DNA of 61,673 nucleotides from Acidimicrobiales bacterium (GTDB taxonomy: Bacteria > Actinomycetota > Acidimicrobiia > Acidimicrobiales > RAAP-2), in contig JADGOI010000002.1 in assembly GCA_017883075.1 (NCBI GenBank), positions 1 to 61,673 of the forward strand, in the 5' to 3' direction. Below, one piece after another: positions 40,295 to 49,175 of this stretch; the stretch's first letter is position 1, and every line of letters starts with the position of its first letter. The notes below the pieces were generated by a model. The model worked only from the letters and a program-made list of their open reading frames with translations, was not told the origin of the DNA and ran no database searches. Made by a program: the position numbers and the translations under genes.

Positions 40295-41399
40295 TCTCTC
40301 GTACCGCTCCTCCGGGCTGGCGGTCGATGGGGCGATCGGGTGAAAGCGACTCTCCGCGGAACATCCGGCGTGGGCCCGACCAGCGGGCGGGAGGGGCATC
40401 GAGGATGGCCGCCAGGGCGTAGGCCTCGCTCTCATAGTTGACCCGCCACCCCCGGAAATGGGTCCAGGCGTCGTCGACCTCACGTGAGATCGGGTACCCG
40501 ATCTCGTGGAGGCGCATGTAGGCGGAATCGAATTCCTGGCGCGGCAGCGCGATGGCATCATCCGGGTTCGGATCGGGGTTGAACGGAATGCCGATTGCCT
40601 TGGCGATGTCACGGAGACAGGTGAAGCCCATCCGCAGGCACATCCGAGCCTGGATGGGGGCCCCCTCCGGGTCGACGGCGAGCGCGATGGCGGCCGAGTC
40701 CATGACGGCAATGAGGCTGACCACCCAGGAGTTCTGCGCCCGGGGCGACCGCAGGTACATCAACGACGGATAGCTGGTGTGGCTCTCGGCAACATCCGCT
40801 CCCCACTGCTCCCAATCCGCGAACAGGTCGGGCAGATTGGCAATGAGGCCCACCAGGTGGTGACGGATCAAGATCTCCGGGCCCCAGGCGGGTGCCCCGG
40901 CCCGACTCTCGAGGAGGGTGACAAACGTCTCACGGCGGTTATATGCGCTGTAGATGGTGGGCAAGTAGGCGATCTGAAGCGCCACCAAGACCATGCCGGT
41001 ACCGGCAGCAACGAAGTCGACCGTTTGGTTGCCGTGGCCGACCCCGTGGGCGAAGCCAAGGGTGGATACCGATGAGCCCGCCTCGATGAACGCGGCATCG
41101 AGAGTGCCGCGACCGAGGCCCCAGATGACCAGCATGAATCCGACGACTGACGTCACCAGCCAGGTTGCCAACTGGAACATGAGGGCCACGGGCTCGCTCA
41201 AGGCCAGCACTCGGTCCTTGGCCACATAGGAACGAGCCAGCCGGGCCAGCCGGCGGAATGCCATCCTCATCGACCGCATCGGCATCGTGGCCACCCCGGT
41301 GGCTGCCCGGGGAACGATCAGGATCCGGATGGTGCTGGCGGCGTTCATCACCAGCAGCACGATGCCGAGTGCCAACACCAGTCCCCTCACGACGGTCAT
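40287..41399 (-). CDS. ion-channel-like membrane protein
   Basis: 370 aa with helices near residues 5-28, 71-95 and 127-152. Between the last two is a re-entrant-loop-like segment, DAAFIEAGSSVSTLGFAHG, where STLGF sits where a potassium channel has its TVGYG filter. That helix-loop-helix order is the minimal channel pore. The following 210 residues are soluble and helical with no recognised domain. A distant two-helix potassium-channel relative is my best reading; ion specificity is unknown. ATG at 41399. It runs convergent with the phosphatase. Confidence 0.6.
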   Translation of the reverse strand: MTVVRGLVLALGIVLLVMNAASTIRILIVPRAATGVATMPMRSMRMAFRRLARLARSYVAKDRVLALSEPVALMFQLATWLVTSVVGFMLVIWGLGRGTLDAAFIEAGSSVSTLGFAHGVGHGNQTVDFVAAGTGMVLVALQIAYLPTIYSAYNRRETFVTLLESRAGAPAWGPEILIRHHLVGLIANLPDLFADWEQWGADVAESHTSYPSLMYLRSPRAQNSWVVSLIAVMDSAAIALAVDPEGAPIQARMCLRMGFTCLRDIAKAIGIPFNPDPNPDDAIALPRQEFDSAYMRLHEIGYPISREVDDAWTHFRGWRVNYESEAYALAAILDAPPARWSGPRRMFRGESLSPDRPIDRQPGGAVREIN

Positions 41400-41438
41400 G
41401 CTTTCATCGCTTCACGGGATCTGGCCGCCGGACCCTGG

Positions 41439-41888
41439 TCAGTTGGAGTTCTTGGGGAGGGCCGACGCCCGGCTCTGGGCGCGCCTCACCATGTCTGCCA
41501 GTTTGAACGAGTCGAGGTGGGTCCGCATGTGCTCGCCGACATCGGCCCAGACATCCAAGAGGATGCACTGGCCCTCATGGTCACAGGCCCCGTTTTCGTG
41601 GGGTAGGCCGAAGTCCCCGGCGACAATGGGCCCGTCCACGGCACTGACGATCTGCGACAGAGTGATTTCCTCGGGCGAGCGGGCCAGCACATAGCCGCCC
41701 CCCACGCCACGTTTCGAGCGGACCAAGCCCGCACCTTTCAGCGCCAACAAGATCTGCTCGAGGTAGGGCTGGGGGAGACCTGTGCGCTCAGCGATATCCC
41801 GCACCGCGGTGGGACCGTCGCTCTCGGTATGCAGGGCCAGGGACAGCAGGGCTCGGCTGGCGTAGTCTCCCCGGGTCGATACCTTCAC
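41439..41888 (-). CDS. Rrf2 family transcriptional regulator with CxxxxxC motif
   Basis: 149 aa; MKVSTRGDYASRALLSLALH and the winged helix (DIAERTGLPQPYLEQILLALKGAGLVRSKRGVGGGYVLAR) are typical Rrf2. Two cysteines, Cys102 and Cys108 (ACDHEGQC), have the C-x5-C spacing of IscR/NsrR/RsrR, but the third cysteine of IscR is missing. It may bind an iron-sulfur cluster with another ligand or act without one. GTG start with leaderless -10. No isc/suf genes are nearby. Confidence 0.88.
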   Translation of the reverse strand: MKVSTRGDYASRALLSLALHTESDGPTAVRDIAERTGLPQPYLEQILLALKGAGLVRSKRGVGGGYVLARSPEEITLSQIVSAVDGPIVAGDFGLPHENGACDHEGQCILLDVWADVGEHMRTHLDSFKLADMVRRAQSRASALPKNSN

Positions 41889-41894
41889 GTGGCC

Positions 41895-41900
41895 ATGCTA
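41895..41900 (-). promoter_or_regulatory. -10 element TAGCAT of leaderless Rrf2-gene promoter
   Basis: TAGCAT on the minus strand ends 6 nt before the GTG at 41888. The same hexamer precedes the YyaL-like gene at 52018. Confidence 0.65.
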
Positions 41901-41960
41901 TTGCCTGGGACGGTTCGGCACGTGAGTCGTGGCCGGACCTGAGGCAGGTGGGGGATCGGA

Positions 41961-42635
41961 TCAGTGGCCGCCGAGTCTTCCCGCAGCCAGATCCTCGGCC
42001 ATGGCCCATCCAAAGGTCACCAACCGGTCGCCGGAAGAAGCACTGCTCTTCTCGAAGAAGATCGTCACCTCTTCAGGTACCGGAGTCTTGGAACTGCCGA
42101 TGTCAAACCCCCCGGATTCGCACCCGTCGCCCTCGATCAAGAAGGTGCGGTCGTCGATGCGGGCCTCGGCACCGAATCGCTTGGCCAGACGACGTCCCCA
42201 GGCCCGCTCCTCACCGGTGGCTTTGTGATCGGGTCCGGGAACCACATCAGTGAGGCCGGCGAAGGCGCGAAATCCCTCGGGGGCCAAGAGGCGGGTGCCG
42301 ACCAGGACGTCTTCGTCAGGGAATGCCAACAGCGCCCGACGGTACTTGTCGCCCATCATGGACCGGAGGACCGTGTCGGCCCGGGAGGTGCGGTCGATGG
42401 TGCCCACGCCTATCAACAACGACGGCGTGCCGCCGATACGCTCAAGGGTGGAGAAGGAGTAGCCGCGGAGTTTGTTCCCCTCCCGGGCACGGGTCACCAA
42501 CACCCACTCCTCGCGCTGCTTCGACAGGAAGCCGATGTCGAAGTGGGGTTCTCGTACCGCGCAAAGATCGGCCATTTCGGCCAACTCGGCGTCACTTAGT
42601 GATGTGCAGTCCTTGGTCTCCACCTGAATGGACAT
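41961..42635 (-). CDS. uncharacterised protein
   Basis: 224 aa from ATG 42635 (MSIQVETKDCTSLSDAELAEMADLC); the track start at 42845 adds a leader of poor sequence. I do not recognise it. The alternation of beta-like and helical stretches (EWVLVTRAREGNKLRGYSFSTLERIGGTPSLLIGVGTI) hints at an acetyltransferase-like fold, but no acetyl-CoA loop is visible. The C-terminal half has EVTIFFEKSS. TACGGA 7 nt before the ATG is a near-match to the leaderless -10. It lies between the Rrf2 gene and dnaE. Confidence 0.6.
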   Translation of the reverse strand: MSIQVETKDCTSLSDAELAEMADLCAVREPHFDIGFLSKQREEWVLVTRAREGNKLRGYSFSTLERIGGTPSLLIGVGTIDRTSRADTVLRSMMGDKYRRALLAFPDEDVLVGTRLLAPEGFRAFAGLTDVVPGPDHKATGEERAWGRRLAKRFGAEARIDDRTFLIEGDGCESGGFDIGSSKTPVPEEVTIFFEKSSASSGDRLVTFGWAMAEDLAAGRLGGH

Positions 42636-42703
42636 AAGCCGTTCCGTACTCCTCATTTGCCCTGCGGCCTCGGCCGGCGACTCGGATCCGCCACAAGCAC
42701 CCC

Positions 42704-42733
42704 GGGCACCGCCAACACGGGCCATCGGTGCCC
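42704..42733. other. 8-bp inverted repeat in dnaE 3' gap
   Basis: GGGCACCG (42704-42711) and CGGTGCCC (42726-42733) are perfect complements around a 14-nt loop. It lies about 150 nt past the dnaE stop, too far for a tight terminator; it may end transcription there. Confidence 0.4.
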
Positions 42734-42884
42734 CTGAACGGGAGCCGTCCGCCAATTTTACGGGATTTGGCGCCACTTGTCCCATCCGGGGTCGGCGGGC
42801 CCCATCCAGGGACACCCGAACAGTGGGTGGACGCGGGGCAAACACGGCTGTGGCCAGGGACTTCGTGAATATCGCGTCAAAGGG

Positions 42885-45800
42885 TCAACTCTGGATGGCG
42901 TTCGGACCGAGGAGCACTCTCAGCTCACCGATCAGCCCCCGGCGGCTGTCGACCCTGAATTCGGGCGGCAGACGGATGACCTTCTGCCCGACGTGGAGAA
43001 ACACCGGGGAGTCTCCGGGGTGCTCGGAAAGTAGCCGCTTCAACGCAGTGACCTTGGTATCGGTGAGCGCATTGACGGGAAGAGAGATCCGAAGGTCGAT
43101 CGAGCCATCGGTGGTCAGATTGGGACGCTGAATCTCGAGGCATATCAACTTCACCTGGTCGTCGCGCATGTCGATCCGGCCCTTGACCAACACGATGGCG
43201 TCATCCTCGAGAAGTGAACCGTACTCACTCATCGTCTTGGGGAACACGAAGACATCGATCGACGCCTGCAGGTCCTCGAGCACAAAGCTGGCCATGAAGT
43301 CGCCCTTCTTTGTGTAGCGGCGCGAAAGTTCGGTGATGACACCGCCGGCCAGACGAACCTGGCCCTCGCTCCCGTATCCACCGGCGCCGGAAGCGCCCTC
43401 TCCCCCGGGGGCCTCGGGGTCGATACTTCGGAGTTCGGCCAGGGTGCAGTCGGTGAGCCGGGAGAGCGATCCTTCCAGGCCCATCAACGGGTGATCGCTG
43501 ATGTAAAGCCCGAGCATCTCTTTCTCGAAGGCGAGGCGTTGGGTCTTCTCGAACTCGACATCGGGGATGGGTATCCGTGTGTCACTGAATCCCATGGTGT
43601 GCCCCTGGGTCTCGACCTCGATGGAGGAGAACAGCGACACCACCCCAGCATCGTGTTGGCGCCGGCGCTCGAGGGTGAGATCGGTGATCTCCTCGTATAC
43701 GAGAAAGAGACCGCGCCGCGGATGACCCAGAGAGTCGAATCCTCCGGCCTTGATCAACGACTCGATGGTCCGCTTGTTCAGCACCTGGGGATCGACCCTT
43801 TGGCAGAAGTCGTAGAAATCGACAAAGGGGCCGTTCTTTTCGCGTTCGGCCACGATGAGGCCTACCAAACCCTGGCCGACATTGCGGATAGCGGCCATCC
43901 CGAAGGTGATGTCCCCCAAGGTCCCTTCTTCTGACGTGTCACGTCTCGAGTAGTCGGCCGCGAAGTCGGAGAGCGAGCGGTTGACATCGGGGACGAGTAC
44001 CTGAATCCCGAGTGAGCGGCACTCGGCCAGATAGACGGCCGTCTTGTCTTTGGTGTCCTTGACCGAGGTGAGCAGAGCGGCCAGGTACTCGACGGGGTAG
44101 TGGGCTTTCAGCCACGCGGTCTGGTAGGCGATGTAGCCGTACCCATAGGAGTGGGACTTGTTGAACGCGTAATCGGCGAATGGCTCGATGATGTCGAACA
44201 GGGCGGTGCCGAGTTTTTGGCCATAACCCTGAGTTTCGCAGCCGATGACAAACTTGTTCCGCTCCGCCTGAATGAGGACCCGGTCCTTCTTGCCGGTCGC
44301 CTTACGCAAGTTGTCGGCTTCAGCCAAGGAGTAGCCGGCGAACTTCTGGGCGACCCGCATGACCGACTCCTGGTAGATCATGAGACCGTAGGTATCCGCC
44401 AGGATCTCCGCCAAGTCGTCGTGAAGGTAGGTGACCGCCTGTCGGCCGTTCTTCCGGTCGGCATAGTCGCGGTGCATATTCGCAGCCATCGGACCGGGCC
44501 GATACAGGGCGACAAGAGCCGCCACGTCATCGAAGGTGGTAGGCGCCAGCGATCGCATCAATGATCGCATGGGTCCGCCTTCGAGCTGGAACACACCCAT
44601 CGAATCGCCCTTGCGCAACATGGCGAACGTCTTCTCGTCATCGAGGGGGATGTTGTCGATGTCAGGGCGCTCCCCGGTGGAGACCTGAATCAGGTCGAGC
44701 GCTCGTTCAATCACCGAAAGGTTGCGAAGCCCGAGGAAGTCCATCTTCAACAGCCCGAGGTTCTCGACGCCGTGCATCTCGTACTGGGTGACGACGGGGG
44801 CGTCATCAGGATTGGCGCTGTCGGGTTTTCGTTGGATGGGTACGTACTCGGTGAGCGGTTGGTCGGTGATGACCACCGCGGCAGCGTGGATGCCATCTTG
44901 GCGACGGAGACCCTCGAGACCCTTGGCCACGTCGATGACCTCTTTGGCCTCCGGGTCGGTCTCGTACATGGTGCGAAGTTCGCCGGCGGCGGCGAAGCCC
45001 TCTTCGAAACCTTCGGTCTTGGTCAGACAGGCGTTCAACGGGGTGTCGCGCCCCATCATGAGTGGCGGCATGGCTTTGGCGATCTTGTCGCCCACCCCGT
45101 AGAGCTTGCCGAGCACCCGGGCGGCGTCACGCACCGCCGCCCGCGCCTTGATGGTCGAGAACGTGATGATTTGGGCTACGTGGTCCGATCCGTACCGCTC
45201 GGCCGCGTACTTGATCATGTCACCGCGGTAGCGCTCGTCGAAGTCCATGTCGATGTCGGGCATCTGTGTCCGGCCCGGGTTGAGAAAGCGCTCGAACAGG
45301 AGGTCGTAACGGATGGGATCGAGGTCGACGATCTTCAGGCAGTACGCCACGCAGCAACCTGCCGCCGATCCTCGCCCCGGCCCCACCCGGATTCCCCGCG
45401 ACCGGGCAAAGCGAATGAGGTCCCAGACCACCAGGAAGTAGGCGGAGAATCCCATCTCACCGATCACACCGAGCTCGTAATCGAGCCGTTCGAGTACGGG
45501 AGGAGGGATGGGGTGGCCGTAGCGCTCCTTGGCCCCTTCGATGCTCAGGTGACGGAGGTACTGGGCGGCGCGTACCTCGTAGGAGTCGCCGACGAACTCG
45601 GCGGGGACCGGAAACTGCGGAAGACTCGGGTGACCGAACTCGATCTCGACGTTGGCTCTCTGGGCGATGAGCAAGGTGTTGTCGCAGGCTTCGGGGAGTT
45701 CGCCGAAGAGATGGCGCATCTCCGCCGCCGACTTCAGATAGTGCTCCTCGCCCTCGAACTTGAAGCGCTTCGGGTCGGCGATGAGGGCACCGGTCTGGAC

Positions 45801-46514
45801 GCACAACAACGCGTCGTGGGCTACATGGTCTTCGCGGTGGGTGTAATGGCTGTCGTTGGTGGCAAGGAGGGGAGCTCCGATCCTCCGGGCGATCTCCACC
45901 AGGACCGGATTGGTCTTCTGCTGGGCCGGCAGCCCGTGGTCTTGGAGTTCGACGAACAAATTGTCCTTGCCGAAGATGTCCTGGAGACGAGCGGCCAAAC
46001 CCTCCGCCCTCACCTGGTCGTCGGCCAGCAATGCCTGGAGGACCACCCCGCCCAGGCATCCGGTGGTGGCGATCAGTCCGGCGTGATGCCGTTCGAGCAA
46101 CTCCCAGTCGACCCGAGGCTTGTAGTAGTAGCCCTCGAGGTAGGCCGCCGATGACAGTTTCAGAAGGTTGCGGTATCCCTCGGTGGTCTCGGCCAGCAAG
46201 GTGAGGTGGTAGTAGAGCTTCTCCCCGCCCTCGACATCGCCTCCGGTGTCGTCCACCTTGCCTCGTCGCACCGGCCGTTCGAGTCGGGACTCGCCCGCCA
46301 TGTAGGCCTCGGTGCCGATAACCGGATTGATGCCGGCTTTGCGACAGGCCGCGTAGAAGTCGAGGACTCCGTACATGTTCCCGTGATCGGTGATCCCGAG
46401 GGCCGGTTGGCCGTCCTCCACCGCGGCCCGAACGAGATCGTCGACCCGGGCTGCACCGTCGAGCATCGAGAACTCGGTGTGGGTGTGCAGATGTGTGAAC
46501 GACCGTGATGCCAA
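42885..46514 (-). CDS. dnaE: DNA polymerase III alpha subunit
   Basis: Replicative polymerase, 1209 aa, full length for DnaE. The N-terminal PHP domain has FTHLHTHTEFSMLDGAAR and LGITDHGNMYGVLDF. The catalytic palm has RGSAAGCCVAYCLKIVDLDPIRYDLLFERFLNPGRTQMPDIDMDFDERYRGD (PDIDMDFD carries two metal ligands). The tau-binding and OB-fold C-terminus follow (QVRLAGGVITELSRRYTKKGDFMASFVLEDLQASIDVFVFPK). The start is TTG 46514 with GGAAAGG upstream. A Gly-rich insertion (GGEGASGAGGYGSEGQ) lies before the OB fold. Confidence 0.98.
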   Translation of the reverse strand: MASRSFTHLHTHTEFSMLDGAARVDDLVRAAVEDGQPALGITDHGNMYGVLDFYAACRKAGINPVIGTEAYMAGESRLERPVRRGKVDDTGGDVEGGEKLYYHLTLLAETTEGYRNLLKLSSAAYLEGYYYKPRVDWELLERHHAGLIATTGCLGGVVLQALLADDQVRAEGLAARLQDIFGKDNLFVELQDHGLPAQQKTNPVLVEIARRIGAPLLATNDSHYTHREDHVAHDALLCVQTGALIADPKRFKFEGEEHYLKSAAEMRHLFGELPEACDNTLLIAQRANVEIEFGHPSLPQFPVPAEFVGDSYEVRAAQYLRHLSIEGAKERYGHPIPPPVLERLDYELGVIGEMGFSAYFLVVWDLIRFARSRGIRVGPGRGSAAGCCVAYCLKIVDLDPIRYDLLFERFLNPGRTQMPDIDMDFDERYRGDMIKYAAERYGSDHVAQIITFSTIKARAAVRDAARVLGKLYGVGDKIAKAMPPLMMGRDTPLNACLTKTEGFEEGFAAAGELRTMYETDPEAKEVIDVAKGLEGLRRQDGIHAAAVVITDQPLTEYVPIQRKPDSANPDDAPVVTQYEMHGVENLGLLKMDFLGLRNLSVIERALDLIQVSTGERPDIDNIPLDDEKTFAMLRKGDSMGVFQLEGGPMRSLMRSLAPTTFDDVAALVALYRPGPMAANMHRDYADRKNGRQAVTYLHDDLAEILADTYGLMIYQESVMRVAQKFAGYSLAEADNLRKATGKKDRVLIQAERNKFVIGCETQGYGQKLGTALFDIIEPFADYAFNKSHSYGYGYIAYQTAWLKAHYPVEYLAALLTSVKDTKDKTAVYLAECRSLGIQVLVPDVNRSLSDFAADYSRRDTSEEGTLGDITFGMAAIRNVGQGLVGLIVAEREKNGPFVDFYDFCQRVDPQVLNKRTIESLIKAGGFDSLGHPRRGLFLVYEEITDLTLERRRQHDAGVVSLFSSIEVETQGHTMGFSDTRIPIPDVEFEKTQRLAFEKEMLGLYISDHPLMGLEGSLSRLTDCTLAELRSIDPEAPGGEGASGAGGYGSEGQVRLAGGVITELSRRYTKKGDFMASFVLEDLQASIDVFVFPKTMSEYGSLLEDDAIVLVKGRIDMRDDQVKLICLEIQRPNLTTDGSIDLRISLPVNALTDTKVTALKRLLSEHPGDSPVFLHVGQKVIRLPPEFRVDSRRGLIGELRVLLGPNAIQS

Positions 46515-46654
46515 CGAACTGGCGCCTTTCCCGTCATTTCGACGATCACCGACCCAGGTTCTCCACAGGCTGTGGAGGAGTTACAGCGGTGTGATTCCGA
46601 CCATAGCGCGAGCGACCACCCCGGTGGGGATCCACACCGGGGGCTGGGGCCTGG
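46515..46654 (-). promoter_or_regulatory. dnaE upstream region with palindrome and hairpin
   Basis: A perfect 8-bp inverted repeat CTCCACAG-g-CTGTGGAG (46561-46577) lies about 45 bp before the dnaE TTG. A second hairpin, CCCCGGTG with CACCGGGG (46619-46642), follows the bpa stop and may terminate bpa. TATGGT at 46605-46600 on the minus strand is a possible -10. TTCTCCACA resembles, with one difference, the mycobacterial DnaA box TTGTCCACA. Confidence 0.45.
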
Positions 46655-47179
46655 TCAGAGATAGGTGCCGGGACGGGAGACCGGTGGCCCACCTCCCGGC
46701 GGCAAGGCCTGCTGACGCATCTCGTCGAGCTGGGCCCGGGCGACCACCTGTTGGGCCACCAAGGTGGCCTGAATCCCATGGAAGAGCCCCTCGAGCCAGC
46801 CCACCAACTGGGCGTGAGCAATGCGCAGCTCGGCGTCGGAGGGGTTGGGGGTTTCGAAGGGAATGGAGACCCGATCGAGCTCGGCGGCGAGGTCGTCGGA
46901 GAGGCCATCGGCCAACTCCCGAACCGACTGTTCGTAGATTTCGCGAAGGCGTCCCCGGCTGAGTTCGTCCAAGGGGGCTTGGCGGACCTCTTCGAGGAGC
47001 TGTTTGACCATGGATCCGATACGAAGGAGCTTGGCCGGCTTCTCGATCGACTCGGTCCGCCTCTCGTCGAGGGCGCCATCGTCTGATAGCTCCTCTGCCG
47101 CCGAATCACTTGCGGGGTCGACGACCTCGGGTTTCAGGGCGGGCGGATGTTCAGTCTGGGTGGGTCCGTCGTTGTCCAT
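46655..47179 (-). CDS. bpa: proteasome activator Bpa/PafE (DUF2587)
   Basis: 174 aa. The helical core VKQLLEEVRQAPLDELSRGRLREIYEQSVRELADGLSDDLAAELDRVSIPFETPNPSDAELRIAHAQLVGWLEGLFHGIQATLVAQQVVARAQLDEMRQQALPPG matches the DUF2587 family of Mycobacterium tuberculosis Rv3780. The C-terminus is GTYL, where the mycobacterial protein has GQYL; this tail docks into the 20S proteasome. Bpa forms a ring that opens the proteasome without ATP. No proteasome gene is in the window. It begins 2 nt after the phosphodiesterase gene. Confidence 0.9.
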   Translation of the reverse strand: MDNDGPTQTEHPPALKPEVVDPASDSAAEELSDDGALDERRTESIEKPAKLLRIGSMVKQLLEEVRQAPLDELSRGRLREIYEQSVRELADGLSDDLAAELDRVSIPFETPNPSDAELRIAHAQLVGWLEGLFHGIQATLVAQQVVARAQLDEMRQQALPPGGGPPVSRPGTYL

Positions 47180-47181
47180 GG

Positions 47182-48366
47182 TCAGATATTGCCATCTGAG
47201 GCGATGGCGACCAGAGGGACCAGCATTTCGTCGGCGGTCAACGAACCGTGTCGGGCCGCCAGGGAGGTCTCCCCGGCGTCGGCGGGGTCGAGGAAGGCAA
47301 TGGGCGCATGAGGTATCAATGCGACGTCGCCGAGCCGGTCGATCACACCGTCACGGAGAGGTCCGCCGAACCATCCTTCGTCGATGAGTTGGTCCCGACT
47401 CATGACCCAGGTGGTGTTGTGGTACTGCTCGGTAGTCGTGGTCAAAAGGTCATCGGCAGCACCGGGCCGGGCATGGATCCAGCGGAACCGGCCCTCGCCC
47501 GACAGAAGACGGGTGGCGGCCATCGTTTCGCGGCCCAACAACTCCACATTGGCTCCGACCTCGATCTGGCCATGGTCGGCGCTGACCACCAGCACCGCCC
47601 CCGGGGCCAGCTCGGAGGCGATATCGGCCACCAACCTGTCGACGGCGACCAACTCGGCGTCATAATGCTCGCCGAGCCCGTGTTCGTGGGCCACCTTGTC
47701 GATACCGTCGTAGTAGGCGTAGACGAAAGGTTCCCCGGCCCCGAGCAGCCGGCGGATTTCGAGAGGGAGCGACGAGGTGATCTTGTACCCGGCCAACGGA
47801 GAGGCCCCGAGGTGGGCGGCGGTGAACCCGGTTCCTCCGAACTCGGCACGGGAGACCACCGGCACCGGATGGATTGCTCCGGGGAACGGCGGGTACGGCT
47901 GAAGAGCGGAAGCGGGCAACTCCTGGCGGGCGTCCCGCGGATGGTTGGTGCCCACTGTCCACCGGAGCACGTTCATGATCTCCGCCCTTGGGGTGGCCAA
48001 CCGGTACCCCAGGAGACCGTGATCGGCGGGTGGACGACCGGTGGCGATGGACGTGAGCGCACAGGCGGTGGTGGTCGGAGCCACCGAGGTGATCGATCGT
48101 TCAATGCCGGCGGCTCCGGTCAGGGTGGGAGCCAGCTCACGACGTGCGGTCAGTTGCTCCCATCCCAGCCCATCCACGATCAACAGAACAATCTGGTTCG
48201 CCTCACGGGCCGGAGAGGGTAGCCAGGTCGGAGGTTGGGCGGCATCGCCCTTGCCCCCCGCGGAGCCTGACAACAGGGCCGGTACCAGGGTGGCCAGGCA
48301 GGCGCCGTTGTAGTCCGGAAGGATCGGCACGGCCGATCGGTGGGAGAGGGAAGGCGCCGACATCAC
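47182..48366 (-). CDS. alkaline phosphatase superfamily phosphodiesterase/nucleotide pyrophosphatase-like protein
   Basis: 394 aa. IVLLIVDGLGWEQLT (metal Asp), SVAPTTTACALTSIATGRPPADHGLLGY (nucleophile Thr), YAYYDGIDKVAHEHGLG and VLVVSADHGQIEVG (metal residues) follow the superfamily order. The type I phosphodiesterase/nucleotide pyrophosphatase branch fits best. Substrate unknown. GTG 48366 or ATG 48363 is the start; TACAGT upstream favours a leaderless transcript. Followed directly by bpa, so one transcript. Confidence 0.85.
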   Translation of the reverse strand: MMSAPSLSHRSAVPILPDYNGACLATLVPALLSGSAGGKGDAAQPPTWLPSPAREANQIVLLIVDGLGWEQLTARRELAPTLTGAAGIERSITSVAPTTTACALTSIATGRPPADHGLLGYRLATPRAEIMNVLRWTVGTNHPRDARQELPASALQPYPPFPGAIHPVPVVSRAEFGGTGFTAAHLGASPLAGYKITSSLPLEIRRLLGAGEPFVYAYYDGIDKVAHEHGLGEHYDAELVAVDRLVADIASELAPGAVLVVSADHGQIEVGANVELLGRETMAATRLLSGEGRFRWIHARPGAADDLLTTTTEQYHNTTWVMSRDQLIDEGWFGGPLRDGVIDRLGDVALIPHAPIAFLDPADAGETSLAARHGSLTADEMLVPLVAIASDGNI

Positions 48367-48371
48367 TAGTG

Positions 48372-48377
48372 ACTGTA
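48372..48377 (-). promoter_or_regulatory. possible -10 TACAGT for phosphodiesterase gene
   Basis: TACAGT on the minus strand ends 5 nt before GTG 48366 and 8 nt before ATG 48363. Weaker case than the 6-nt examples. Confidence 0.4.
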
Positions 48378-48396
48378 GGCCACCCGGCCAAACCGG

Positions 48397-49173
48397 TCAG
48401 TCCGGATCGGCCAGGAGCCGTACTTCCGAAACCGTCACTGCATGCCCGCCCAGGATCACCCGGTTGCCATCGAGTCGCATGTGGACGATGCCTCCCCGGC
48501 GGGACACCTGGGCTCCGATCAACTCACTCCTACCGGTGCGGGCCGACCACCACGGGGCCAGGGTGCAGTGGGCCGAGCCGGTGACCGGGTCCTCAGGAAT
48601 CCCGACCCGGGGAGCGAAGACCCGGGACACGAAATCGATACCAGGTCGGGAGGCGGCCGCGGTCACGATCACGGCCCGGGTATCGATAGCGGCCAGAGCC
48701 GAGAGATCGGGCTGCAGTTGCCTGACGGTATCGGGCTCAGCACACACCACCATCAGGTCGGAGGCGCCACCGAGGACGTCACCGACTGTACCGAGGGCGG
48801 CGAACAGACCACCGGGCGGAGCACAGGCGATCGGCGGGTCGGCAGGGAAGTCCATCTCGATCAAGCCGTCGTCTCGGAGTACGCAGGTGAGCACGCCGCT
48901 TCGGGTGTGGAACTCTCCTCCCCCCATCACGTGGGCCGAAGCCAACGTGGCATGCCCGCAGAGGTCGACTTCGGTAGTGGGAGTGAACCACCGGAGGCCG
49001 TACCCACCGTCGGGGCGTGTGACGACGAACGCCGTCTCCGAGAGGTTCATCTCGCCGGCCACGTCGCGCATCCACGTTTCCGGAGCCGGTCGGTCGAGCC
49101 TGCACACGGCTGCCGGGTTTCCGGAGAATGGACGATCGGTAAATGCGTCGACCACGACGAGTTCAGTGGGCAC
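48397..49173 (-). CDS. PhzF-family isomerase/epimerase-like protein
   Basis: 258 aa from GTG 49173; the track start at 49482 is in the neighbouring gene. VVVDAFTDRPFSGNPAAVC, MNLSETAFVV, RWFTPTTEVDLCGHATLASAHVM and EDPVTGSAHCTLAPWWSARTG are the diagnostic PhzF motifs, with the catalytic Glu in NLSETAF. Diaminopimelate epimerase is a distant relative, but this is not DapF. Function in this organism is unknown; PhzF proteins are widespread and often uncharacterised. Confidence 0.9.
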   Translation of the reverse strand: MPTELVVVDAFTDRPFSGNPAAVCRLDRPAPETWMRDVAGEMNLSETAFVVTRPDGGYGLRWFTPTTEVDLCGHATLASAHVMGGGEFHTRSGVLTCVLRDDGLIEMDFPADPPIACAPPGGLFAALGTVGDVLGGASDLMVVCAEPDTVRQLQPDLSALAAIDTRAVIVTAAASRPGIDFVSRVFAPRVGIPEDPVTGSAHCTLAPWWSARTGRSELIGAQVSRRGGIVHMRLDGNRVILGGHAVTVSEVRLLADPD

Positions 49174-49175
49174 GG

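Noticed and set aside
44772-46154. 460-aa plus-strand ORF opposite dnaE
   Set aside because: Lies entirely inside the conserved dnaE gene on the other strand; high-GC shadow.
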